From Bidens hawaiensis (Eukaryota > Streptophyta > Magnoliopsida > Asterales > Asteraceae), in the NCBI GenBank assembly GCA_021521415.1, contig JAIQDT010005441.1, forward strand, positions 1 to 64,000: a stretch of 64,000 nucleotides of DNA. Reading direction: 5' to 3'. Shown here in pieces: positions 1 to 10,682 of this stretch. Made by a program: the position numbers and the translations under genes. The stretch's first letter is position 1. Each line of letters opens with the position of its first letter. The notes beneath the pieces were generated by a model that ran no database searches, was not told the origin of the DNA, and saw only the letters and a program-made list of their open reading frames with translations.

Positions 1-453
1 GGTTGTTTTATATTATTTATTTCTAATATATATATCTATATATATGTGTGTGTGTGTGTATTTATTGGATTTTTTTAATTTTATTTATTGTAAGAAATTA
101 ATAATTAATGCAATTAGCATTTGATGATTAGAGGGTTTCACAAAATGAGATGCTAAACTCGTTTTTAAAGCTATCTGGATTTGGTGAGACCCATGACCCG
201 CTTATTCTTTTTACTATAAAATGTTTTCTTAATTATAAATAAATTTTTAAATAAGATATTATTTTTTAGTATATTCCTATTTTATAGGAATTTTCATATC
301 TCCAATATTTGGTGAGATTAATTTTAATTTAATGAGATGTTATAACCTGTTTAAAGTTATCCGGGTTTGGTAAGACCCATACCCATGAATTCAGGTTAAA
401 TCAATGAGAAACCTTCATTTAAAAATCAAACAATATGGTGGCTTCTACAAAAG
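1..453. other. AT-rich intergenic DNA with a short TG run and a diverged repeat pair
   Basis: No coding signal is visible. There is a TA/TG microsatellite near 30-60. Two related stretches near 145-200 and 335-400 share the pattern 'ggTTTGGTrAGACCCATrACCC', which looks like decayed transposon DNA, but no ends could be defined. Confidence 0.4.
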
Positions 454-2194
454 ATGGGAGCGGTCGCATCGCGACACATATGATTTTAAAAGTTTCTTTT
501 ATATGTATTATAGATTCTTTTTAGCGATTGTTCTAAAATTAATAGAAAAAGACAAGTCATAGCCGAAAACTTTAAGAACGATTTGAATAAAAATTTTATG
601 CCGTATATTTCATTTGTTTTTTTTTTTACTTTGGCGATTTACTATTTACATAAAATTATCCACAACTTTGAGAAATTACAATTTTGGTTCAACTATTTGT
701 ACAAACTTAAAACCAGTGTTCAATGTAATGAACGACGTTAGCCTATTATATTAAATACACATAAGTAACTGAAAAACCCTTTTTTGTTAAAAAAAATAAA
801 CAAAACTAAATACCCCATATATAATGGACACGCACAATTAAAAAAACATAGAGTTAAGTATTCTTTGCTTTCAATTGTTCAAGTGGTGAAAAGGCGGATA
901 CAAGCCCGACCCCTCTCCCAAAACACCTATCCCAGGCTCATATTTCAATTCACAACTTGTTCTTATTAGTTTATAATTAACTTAATTCATGAACTAAACT
1001 ATAAATTTGATCTGGTTAGGCAATGGGGTATAACTCTAACCCTAACTGTCGAAGGATGAAAATGAATCTGACCTGATCCATGACGATGTTTTCACGGATT
1101 TCGAGATGAACGAACCACGCCTTTATCTTCTTCTTCTTCGGCCTGCTTGAAATCTGCAATGGCTTTTCAGGAGTGTGGAGGTGACTGCTAAGAAATCTAA
1201 AAGATCTCTTGTTTACAGACACAAAAAGTGGTGGTGGCTCTTATTGAGCATGACCTTCTAACAAGGAGGTGGAGACCTCCTTATATAGAGAGCCTCATGG
1301 CCACCATCATGGTACCCTAATGGGCCTAGCCCAGTTAGGGTTACCTCCACAAAACCCCCTCAGCCCAGTAACATTGTATTAGTCCATATAATAAAATGAG
1401 CCAAACATAATAAATTTAGGGTCGTAAAACCGGGTTTAGTACCATACCCCTACAGTCCCTATTTTGAAAAATAAATTACTTGACACCCGATTGTAGACCG
1501 TCCACTTTGCATATGAGTGTCACTTGTATGTTTTCCTAGCCGTTAGAGAAATTTTTTTTTGTAATCTTGCATAGATAGGGACGCAAACTACTATTAATAT
1601 ATTATTAACATATTATTATTACTAGCTTTAGAACTCGTGTGATGCACATAAACTCAAAACAATGCAATTAAATTGTAGAATTAAAAAATTATTAAATAAA
1701 AAATAACCTATATTTTATCAAATTTAATAATTTAATAAGTTTAAATTATATATTCTAATGAATTATTATACGAATGCATGGTGCATTCTCACGTAATTTC
1801 TTCAAATCAAGAAAAAAATGCACATATGATTAGATCTTTTATTATTAAATGACATAAAAAAGAACATCATATATATAAGTAATTAACATAATTAAAAAAC
1901 GCCTTTGTATACATTTTCGAAAAAATGGATGAGAACTCTATGTATCCACAGAGGTTGAATAAATATCTCAGAATAAAATTGTTATTCATTCATAATTTCT
2001 TATTGTATTATCATCTTAGACCAATAAATATCGTTTATATATATTGATTTAATAAAAAAATGGTAGATCTAAGATTTCATTAAAGATATAAATATCTTGA
2101 TTATACTAACATAAATACCGACATATTTTTAAACTCTGTAATTTAGGTAATTAGTTTTTTGATTAAATGATGGATTTATGTTTTTTGATTAAAA
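454..2194 (+). repeat. Direct tandem duplication, copy 1 (with LTR insertion)
   Basis: This copy starts at ATGGGAGCGGTCGCATCGCG and runs to a TTTTTTGATTA end, where copy 2 begins at once. Both copies share the same succession of sequence with scattered substitutions and small indels (for example about 9 bp near 840 against 2577). Copy 1 has about 550 bp that copy 2 lacks (about 905-1454), which includes an inverted LTR. Without that block the two copies are almost the same length, about 1.19 kb. I see no gene in it. Confidence 0.85.
1047..1454 (-). mobile_element. Isolated LTR, family A, inverted
   Basis: Read on the minus strand this 408-bp block starts TGTAGGGGTATGGTACTAAA and ends in ACA. 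It follows the LTRs at 44145-44553, 50050-50458 and 54399-54807 along their whole length, including the CTATATA box before the duplicated-looking GGAGGTCTCCACCTCC. No internal retrotransposon sequence adjoins it and no clean target duplication is visible: CTAAC on the left against GTCCC on the right. It is therefore a solo or truncated LTR. It is clearly more diverged than the three plus-strand copies. Confidence 0.8.
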
Positions 2195-3203
2195 ATGGGA
2201 GCGGTCGCATCGCGACACGTATGATTTTAAAAGTTTCTTTTATATATATTATAGATTCTTTTTAGCGATTGTTTTAAAATTAATAGAAAAAGACAAGTTA
2301 TAGCCGAAAACTTTAAGAACGATTTGAATAAAAATTTTATGCCGTATATTTCATTTGTTTTTTTTTACTTCGGCGATGTACTATTTACATAAAATCATCC
2401 ACAACTTTGAGAAATTGCAATTTTGGTTCAACTATTTGTACAAACTTAAAACCAGTGTTCAATGTAATGAACGGCGTTAGCCTATTCTATTAAATACACA
2501 TAATTAACTGAAAAACCATTATTTTTTAAAAAAAATAAACAAAACTAAATACCCCATATATAATGGACACACACAATTTAGAGTTAAGTATTCTTTCCTT
2601 CCAATTGTTCAAGTGGTGAAGAGGCGGATACAAGTTACGTCCCTATTTTGAAAAATAAATTACTTGACACCCGATTGTAGACCGTCCACTTTGCATATGA
2701 CTGTCACTTGTATGTTTGCCTAGCCGTTAGAGAATTATTTTTTTTGTAATCTTGCATAGACAGGGACGCAAACTACTATTGCTATATTATTAACATATTA
2801 TTATTACTAGCTTTAGAACCCGTGATGCACATAAACTCAAAACAATGCAATTAAACTGTAGAATTAAAAAATTATTAAATAAAAAATAACCTATATTTTA
2901 TCAAATTTAATAGTTTAATAAGTTTAAATTATATATTCTAATGAATTATTATACGAATACATGGTGCATTCTCACGTAATTTCTTCAAATCAAGAAAAAA
3001 ATGCACATATGATAAGATCTTTTATTATTAAATGATATACAAAAAAAATCATATATAGAAGTAGTTAACATAATTTGTATACATTTTCGAAAAAATGGAT
3101 GAGAACTCTATGGATCCACAGAGGTTGAATAAATATCTCAGAATAAAATTGTTATTCATTCATAATTTCTTATTGTATTATCATCTTAGACTAATAAATA
3201 TCG

Positions 3204-3234
<31 letters not shown>

Positions 3235-3378
3235 ATTTAATAAAAAAATGGTAGATACAAAATTTCATTAAAAATATAAATATCTTGATTATACTAACAT
3301 AAATACCCGCATATTTTAATCTCTGTAATTTAGGTAGGTAGTTTTTTTATTAAATGATGGATTTATGTTTTTTGATTA
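2195..3378 (+). repeat. Direct tandem duplication, copy 2 (no LTR)
   Basis: This is the head-to-tail partner of 454-2194. Where copy 1 has the LTR block, this copy reads GCGGATACAAG-TTAC-GTCCCTATTTTG and so approximates the empty site. It also carries a (TA)n run at about 3205-3231 that is shorter in copy 1. No coding potential is seen. Confidence 0.85.
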
Positions 3379-4423
3379 CACTGACATAAAAATCTTTTAA
3401 TAAAGCCATAAAATAGTTTGAACAGAAAATTTTTGCTAAAAAGTATGACTTTTGTAGAAAAAGCTAAGAAGTAATCATAATCATTAGATTTTATAACAGA
3501 TGATCAAGTTATTCTACAAAAGGAAATAAAAATGAGAAAAATGAGAAGTATTTGTAGCCACACAAAAAAAACTATCAAATAGAATTTAAAATAAATAAAT
3601 AAATCATAACTCAAAATTTAATAAAAAAACGAAAAAAAGTAAGTGAAAAATGTCGATGTGTCTTTTTGTTTATCATTGTGTTTGTGTTTAATTTTATCAT
3701 TGATTGTGTATTTTTTTCCTTGACATTGTGTCTTTTTTTCTTTATATTTTGTTATATTACTCAGCATTGTGCTATATTTTGTTCGGCATTGTGTTATATT
3801 TTGCGATCTATATATTGTGCTTTTTTTAGTTATAATTGTGTCTTTTGTTCATTTTCGTCATTATGTATCTTCGTCAATTTTTTATTTTTTTTGTATATTT
3901 TTATGTAAAATTTTTTGAACGGGAAAGATGCGGAAACATTTTAATTTTTTAAATTTTTTCGTTTTTTATTTATATTTTGAGTAATTATTATTTATTCTTT
4001 TTTAAATTTATTTTTAAGAGATTTTTTATGTAGACACAAATCATTTTCACATTACTCATTATTGTTTCTGTTTGTATTTTAACTTTACAATGACTAAGAT
4101 TATATGTGTGGAACTTACAACACAAAATAGTGCCAGGAGTATAATGGTTTTTCTTCATCGTGTTTTAACATAGTATTTTATTTCTTTTCATGTGTTTTAA
4201 CATGCACTTGTGGTTTCCCTGCAATCCAACACGTTGTGTTTGTATAAAACAAAATTCTAGCCCTACCCATAACATATCCAAATTCACAACCACCACCATG
4301 ACAAACTCACCGGAACAACGAATACCGTTAACATCGTCGTCACCACCGCTGGGGCATTATAGGCTTGAACATGTGATAATCCATATTTAAAGTATAAACA
4401 ATTTGAAAACATCAATTACAAAA
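3379..4423. other. AT-rich intergenic DNA
   Basis: This is AT-rich DNA. Between about 3655 and 3900 a T-rich stretch repeats 'CATTGTGtttt' loosely, which opens a low-complexity reading frame that I do not take as a gene. Nothing else could be supported. Confidence 0.4.
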
Positions 4424-4428
4424 TATCA

Positions 4429-4726
4429 TGTTAGGATTAAACACACACACGAACTGAACACACACACGAAAGCAATAAACGAACACGAGGATTTAACGTG
4501 GTTCGGTCTAAACTGACCTACGTCCACGGGTGGCAACTAGATATTCTTTATTGAGTGACCATAGATTACAATACAAAACGTTGTTTAAATATAAATTGGA
4601 CTAGGGTTTGCATCTTATTCAACAAGAAATCGAAACTGGGCCGGGCTTGGGTCTGGCCACCCTACACTCGCCCGCCCTTTAGACTTCGAATAATAAATCA
4701 GGCCAACAAGGCCTACGAACCCAACA
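4429..4726 (-). repeat. 3' LTR of copia-type element
   Basis: The plus strand reads TGTTAGGATTAAAC at the left and CCCAACA at the right. It aligns with 7162-7462 with several substitutions, so the insertion is not recent. It contains the CGTGGTTCGGTC stretch that is common in plant copia LTRs. Confidence 0.9.
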
Positions 4727-5169
4727 ATCTCCCACTCGGAGGTCTTGAGTACTCTCGTCTGCACTCATCATCGTGCTTCTGTAATCTAAACATCTTCTAG
4801 TTGCCACCACTTTCCCATCAATTAACCTGAAGGCCCGTTGAAGCTCCCCGAAGCTCCAACACATCAGTCACGGCTAAAACTGCCCCTGACCCGTTCTCTG
4901 TCCCTATCAGCTCCCACTGAAACAAACTACCGGATCCTGAGATACTCTAAGAACAAACACTCTCCATATTAAGCAAGTAATCCACTGGAGAGACTTTTAC
5001 AGCTGGAATACTGGTTTTCTTAATCCACTGTCGACCTGGAACTGTAACCGAAACACAACCTGTGCTCCTACGGTCCCGATGTCCTCCGACTGATTTAACC
5101 TTCCTAGCTCGTTCATCCTGAATCTTCACTTTAGCTCTGGGTTTGTTACTTGCAAAACGAACCTTCTTC

Positions 5170-6277
5170 TGCCCACGAGATTCCCTTTGATTATTTTCCA
5201 CTGCCATTCCCGAACTTAACATCGCAACCCTGGTCATCAAACTACCCGACTGAAATCAAACATTTCTTCAAACTTGGAATAACCCTCACGTCTTTCAAAT
5301 TCCAAGAAGTACCTGCTGAAGTTATCAAATTAACATCTCCCATACACGTAACCTCTAGAATATCATCGTTCTCTAGTCAAACCTTTCCAAAATCCCCAAA
5401 CTTTAGATTCTTCATCGTTTCACCATAGTGAGTGGCATGAAACGATGCACCAGAATCCATCACCTAAGCATCAACGTTACTCTCAACACTACAAACCAAA
5501 GCCTCATCACTACTGACCCCGGCATCTGTGTCGTTTTCTGTAACGTTCACTTGTTTCTTACCATTCGGACACTGATTCCTGAAGTATCCCTTTTCTTTAC
5601 AACCTCAGCATTCAATATCTTTACGAGTCCTAGATTGACTCCTCTTCATGCTCCCACTGCCTCGTTGTTTTCCCTACCTCTGCCTTCTGTGACTAACAAA
5701 TGACCTGCTGATTCACCTGAACTTCTGCGTCTTGAATCTTCTCCAATAATCAAATCCCGAATCCCATCAAAAGTAATTTTTGTAGACGAACTTCAAACTG
5801 CAGTCACTGTTTGCAACCAACTATCGGGCAAAGAGGATAATAACAAAAGACCTTGAACTTCATCATCAAACTTAATGCCGACTGACACTAAGCGGGAGAG
5901 GTTCGAATTAAGATTATTAATATGCATCGTAACTGACCCACTCTCTTTCATTCTGGTTGTCCCTAACTCTCGGATAAAGTAGACCTTATTTGCTGCTGAA
6001 GGCTTCTCATACATTTTGGATAGTGCCTCCATCATACCACAAGCTGTGTTTTTTTCATGACGTTAAACGCCACATCTTCTGACAACGACAAAGTAATACA
6101 AGCCCTAGATTTCTTGTCTAACTTCTTCCAATCTGCTCCTGACAACTTTTCTGGTTTTTCATCCTCAAACACTACATCCAAGTCTTTCTGACAAAGTAGC
6201 GCTTCAATTTGCATCTTCCACCAACCAAAATTCTGACCGTCAAAATTCTGCATCGAAACCTTTTCGTAAACTGCCAT
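5170..6277 (-). pseudogene. Decayed copia gag-protease
   Basis: Translating the minus strand from the ATG at 6277 gives a copia Gag N-terminus (NFDGQNFGWWKMQIEALL) and continues in pieces through 5793, including LNSNLSRLVSVGIKFDDE. Near 5600 a zinc knuckle can be read as C-x2-C-x4-Y-x4-C, with a stop inside it and Tyr in place of the usual His. Near 5435 the aspartic protease motif VMDSGASFHATH is preceded by a TAG where a Trp codon is usual. Near 5250 a pre-integrase linker, LISVG-stop-FDDQG, can still be read. Several stops and frame changes break the frame, and the later pol domains are absent. It is a remnant and not a working gene. Confidence 0.8.
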
Positions 6278-7147
6278 GACAATGACTAAAACGAAAACCT
6301 AGATAAAAACAGAGACAGACACAACAATGGGACGGGCCTGAACTTAACGGTTGTTCTACTGAACTCTGTTAAACAATCAACCTATTTAAACGTGCAGCGG
6401 AATAACGAACTGTAAATCAAAAAACTGAAACTTTAAACTGACACGATAAAGCCTGACAAACGTGGTTGGCACTGGTTTTGGTTTCTTTAACGCTCCTTCT
6501 GATTGACAACGGTTCTTCAACAAATAGGATATGTTTCAACTGATCTTGCCTCGTCCTTTACAAAATAGTATCTTGACCCAAATTATTATAGGATGAACTA
6601 CCCAAAATAATTTTCAAATCACTCAATCAACAAAATGAGATTCTATTCTTTGTTGACGGATCCAAGGAAAAAAATACTAACATTTTCTAGGCCCAATAAT
6701 TGCAAAAAGTATGGTCCAAGCCAAAATATCAAACAAGGAAAGGAACTCTTGGTCAAACTGAACTTTCTTCCACAAGAAATCCACTCATGCCTCTGGTTCC
6801 AAAGTAAATCGCTATCAAGGCTTCTGCCTCTACAAAATCGATCTAATGAACTCCGGTGAATCGAGCAAAAAACTCAAGGGTGGCGGCGAAAACTGCCGAT
6901 GTGAACCCTAAGACAAAAACGGGATGAAAGACCTGACCTCTTCCTTTCCTTACGACGATCGATGGAAAAAGACCGGCTACACTGCAAACGATTCTTGCTA
7001 CTTGCTTTCGTACGGAACCCAAACACTCCAACCGGCTGCTGTGGCGGCGAGAATCGGATGGCGATGAGGGCGTAACCCTAGCGTAGCAGGGTGGCGGCGG
7101 TGATGAGCGTAACTGGTTCAGCGTGTTCTCGTGTGATCCGAACCTAA

Positions 7148-7159
7148 GCTCTGATACCA
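7148..7159 (-). other. Primer-binding site of copia-type element (initiator tRNA-Met)
   Basis: The minus strand reads TGGTATCAGAGC, complementary to the 3' end of plant initiator tRNA-Met. It sits two bases from the 5' LTR, where minus-strand DNA synthesis would start. Confidence 0.9.
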
Positions 7160-7161
7160 CT

Positions 7162-7462
7162 TGTTATGATTAAACACACACATGAATCGAACACACAAAC
7201 GAAAGCAATAAACGAACACGAGGATTTAACGTGGTTCGGTCTAAACTGACCTACGTCCATGGGTGGCAACTAGATATTCCTTATTGAGTGACCAAGGATT
7301 ACAAGTACATAACATTGTTTAAAAATATAGATTGAACTAGGGTTTGCATCTTATCCAACAAGAAATCAAAACCAGGCCGGGCTTCGGTCTGGCCACCCTA
7401 CACCCGCCTGCCCTTTAGACTTCGAATAATAAACCGGGACAACAAGGCCTACGAACCCAACA
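7162..7462 (-). repeat. 5' LTR of copia-type element
   Basis: This is the partner of 4429-4726 and starts TGTTATGATTAAAC on the plus strand. It borders the primer-binding site on its inner side and the TATCA target duplication on its outer side. Confidence 0.9.
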
Positions 7463-7467
7463 TATCA

Positions 7468-7764
7468 TTCAAATCTTTTTAAGTGACACATATATGTCAG
7501 AATCAGTTACCGCTGCTTTAAAGTAAAAACACTCAAATTAATAATTTGAAAACGTAAATATCAAGATATTGATATATATATTTGAAGCATTGTTTAACAA
7601 CGGCAATAAGGAAAGCTTCCCCATTTAGTTCAACAGCACTCCAACGGCAATAAGGAAAGCTTCCCCATTTAGTTCAACAGCACTCTTGTCGACCCGCATA
7701 CAGTGTTAAACCAGCAATATTAAACGTAACAGATTCACCTTGTATGCATTATCATTATTCATCT
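7468..7764. repeat. Intergenic DNA with a 44-bp perfect tandem duplication (7599-7686)
   Basis: The stretch starting AACGGCAATAAGG at 7599 is repeated at 7643 with no visible difference, a period of 44 bp. It covers a segment with AAGCTTCCCC and an end in CAGCACTC. No gene is seen. Confidence 0.75.
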
Positions 7765-7920
7765 AGACAATTCGAAAAGAACCATCGGCTCCGCTTGGCT
7801 TACCAAATCGGGCTCCCATATAATGTTCAGAATCCAAACTAAATCTCCCACCTTGAAAACGACCCGCTTGCGCCTCGGATTTGCCTTTTTCATAGCATCA
7901 ACCATTAGCACGAACAAGAC
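7765..7920 (-). pseudogene. Fragment of a Ty3/gypsy integrase C-terminus
   Basis: On the minus strand this short stretch reads RRKRVVFKVGDLVWI in one frame and RFGKPSGADGSFRIV in the next. Together these resemble the 'GDLVWIHLRKERFP..GKLKPRADGPFRV' tail of plant Ty3 integrases, with a frameshift between the halves. No LTRs or other pol domains lie nearby, so it is an isolated relic. Confidence 0.4.
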
Positions 7921-10600
7921 ATTTTTAGTTATTTTTAATTTATCTACTCATATAGTTCAAACGAGCTACACGATGAAGCTAAACTAACAATAAGATTACA
8001 AAAAAAAAAAAAGAAGAAGAAGAAGATGTATTACGATTAATGTAAATAAAAGCATGATTAATATTACTTATTTACTTACGTTAAATATTTAATTACTTAA
8101 TATAAATCATGACCATCTTTGTTTCAGTATATTCATATTCTCATACGTGGATGATCAAGCTGTAATATATTTGAAGACTCACATGAAAACGGGATTTACA
8201 AATGAATAGCAGCAGCCCATGATAAAAATGCAGCATGAAGAGATCAGAGATAAATCATGTGGACGTAGAGGTGCCTGATCCAAAGAAAACCGGTTTACAC
8301 CTGTTACGACCCAACATACTAGCCCAGCCCAATACGTTGTCCGATCCAATGCAGGCCGGCCCAAACGTGACACCAAAACTCCCGCCCGTTTGCTGGATTA
8401 ATGAAGAAGGAGTGCTGCACGTTTTTAGTAGTTATTTTACATGTTTCCCATGTTTGCATGCATTTAGTTAGTGGTAGAAGTATCCCCACGTTTCCAGTTT
8501 TCTAGCAAACAATAAAGTGCATCTAGGAATTTTTCTTTTAAATTGCATCCTAATTTCCTTTTGAAAAATATATGAGAAAATCGTTCCAAAATTCCTTTGT
8601 GTTCTTAACCTTTCTTCTTGGAGATTTACCCACTCTACGGGTAGCAAACAATACCCGATTCAACCAGGCGGTTATAATCCGGTTTGTAGTATTGAGCTCC
8701 GAAGCCGGTTACAAACCAATTAACCGAAACCGGTTTTTTAAACGGTTTTTCTCCGTTTATACCAATTAACTGATTCGGTAGTACCCGACTTGATCAACCG
8801 GTCTAACTGGTTATTTGACCATTTGACTCTAAGCGGTTTGTGCATCTTGTGGAATTCAAAATGGTGAGGGGCCGAGAAAGATTATTATGATATTGGGCTT
8901 AATAAAAGCCCAGCAAATAAATTAGAAAAGAACAGATACTGGATTAAATTTTGTGAACCTTATTTGATTCAAATTGTGTGTTCGATTGATAATAACAGTT
9001 TTAGTTTGTTTAACATTACTTCTGTTTCGCCATTTCTCCTGTTCTTTTCATTTGGGATAATTTCGTTATGCAAACTTGGCTTGACTAAACAGTTTAAACA
9101 AGGTCATGTTTATGTGATTTCTCACTAGGTAGAACTAGGTTATTCGTTAGCTTACTAAAACTGAATCCCCCAGTTGGTCACTCTTTTCTCATATATGTTT
9201 TAAATCATATAAAGTTTGTTTGCTATTCGCAACCGCTTTCACTAATTAATCAATAGAAAAAGATCAATTCAACTTTTTTTTTACTTTAAGTTAAATTAGT
9301 ATGTCAAACACATTATATAATCCTAAGTCCTAACGACATGGTCCTCGCTGATACAATAACATGCTGCCTCTACGCATTTATTTTAATTGAGTTAATGAAT
9401 GACTTGAACGAAATGTCATCAATGTTATGCTAGCGGATGTGTGATGGTGGTGGTGGAGGTTCTCCGGCGGTTTCGACCGAGAAAAGAGGGTGGATGCGTT
9501 TGTATCGGCAGATGGAGGCGTTGGTGTGCGACTCTGTAGTTGGTGGTGGTGGATGGAAGCGGTGTACAGAATTTCGCTTTTAAAACCAAATAATAATAAT
9601 AAGAATAATAACATTTTAAAAAATAAAAACACGACAGGGATGGCAATGACCTTTGCCACACTTTCAAGATTTCTCAATTTCATCCGTCTCATTAATATAG
9701 TCAGGTAATTTTCCTAACATTGTTTAACATGCCGTGGCGATTCTTTGTTTACGCTAATAAGTAAATAATATCACCGATTTGCTAATAAGTAAGTAATGTT
9801 CACATTGTTCAACAAGTCAAATATACGTATTTGCTTTCATCAGTTTATTAACTATAAAAAGGTAATTAACCATGCTTGTGTATTATCGTTCACTAAAAAG
9901 CCTTTACTACAGTGGCATCAAAGTAATTAAGATGTCGTGTGTACATGAGTACCCAACTACCCATAATATTGAGATGCAAGTCACGTTACATATAATCAGA
10001 CATTGATGTAGATTTAGAGGTAAAATTAAAAGGTGTATATTCGTCATCCTAAAGAAATAACCTATTATCGTGCAATTAATGATATGCCTTTGTAAATTAC
10101 ATTGCAATGACCTTGGCCTAGTGCCTAGTGGTACTAACAATGTATTTGAAAAAGGTGTTCCACCAAGTGATGAGGATTGACGTGATGTTGTTGGGAATGA
10201 CAATGAAATCCAAAACTGTTGACAAAATTTAAAACCCGAAACATGTAGGATAAGTATAAGGCTCGATAATCATGTTTGAAGACTGCTTTTGAAACTTTTA
10301 ATTGGTACGAGACAAGTATACAGGATATGGTGATATGCTTGTAATTTACCCGACCTGAATACCAAGTAACATATACATGTTTACTCGATAATATATCTGA
10401 CATGATTTTCTTTCTTATTTAATTAATTTTAAGTGTGTCAACCTTTTTCTTAAACATGAGCATTTTTATCTTGATTTTAAAACGTGTGTCCTTTCTTTCT
10501 AAATTCGTAACATATCAAAATCAATATAAGACAACACGACTTGAAATTCATACATTTTGGTGATTTTGTTTTCTTTAAAACCTGGTATTTTTTTTATACA
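7921..10600. other. Intergenic DNA, no supported gene
   Basis: About 2.7 kb with short open frames only. The longest, minus strand 9378-9692, encodes 104 residues with a hydrophobic start and a His/Thr/Ser-rich remainder. It matches no peptide family I know and I did not call it. An AAG/AGA run lies at about 8013-8028. Confidence 0.4.
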
Positions 10601-10626
10601 AATTTACAGAAGAATTATAGTTGTCC

Positions 10627-10635
10627 TATAAATAT
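10627..10635 (+). promoter_or_regulatory. Probable TATA box of the first defensin/polyproline gene
   Basis: TATAAATAT lies 48-56 bp upstream of the ATG at 10683, a normal distance for a plant gene with a short leader. The intact paralogue has the same arrangement (TATAAATA at 16549). Confidence 0.6.
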
Positions 10636-10682
10636 CCCCGTCCTCTTCACTTTCTGTCACTCAAAAGACTTCTTTAATAAAA

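Larger units (their letters stand above)
4429..7462 (-). mobile_element. Ty1/copia-type LTR retrotransposon, internally deleted, non-autonomous
   Basis: The element is complete at its ends. LTRs of 298 and 301 bp lie at 4429-4726 and 7162-7462, and the whole is flanked by the 5-bp target duplication TATCA (4424-4428 and 7463-7467). On the minus strand the initiator-methionine tRNA primer-binding site TGGTATCAGAGC lies two bases inside the right LTR, so the element runs right to left. A purine stretch (GAGTGGGAGAT on the minus strand) abuts the left LTR. The internal region is only 2.4 kb and contains gag and protease remnants. Integrase, reverse transcriptase and RNase H are missing, so it would have depended on another element for mobility. 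Confidence 0.92.

Noticed and set aside
1016..1222. 68-codon minus-strand frame near the start
   Set aside because: It lies inside the inverted LTR, and the same sequence occurs in the other family A LTRs with altered frames.
1600..1650. Possible minus-strand Helitron end (CTAG with ACTCGTGT-like half hairpin), also at 2805-2830
   Set aside because: Only half of the hairpin is present and no opposite terminus could be found.
3666..3908. 80-codon Phe/Cys-rich frame
   Set aside because: Produced by a T-rich, TTGTG-repeating stretch. No protein-like composition.
9378..9692. 104-codon minus-strand frame with hydrophobic N-terminus
   Set aside because: It lacks a recognisable peptide-hormone or other domain, and frames on both strands are open here through AT- and CAC-rich composition. 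Transcript evidence would be needed.
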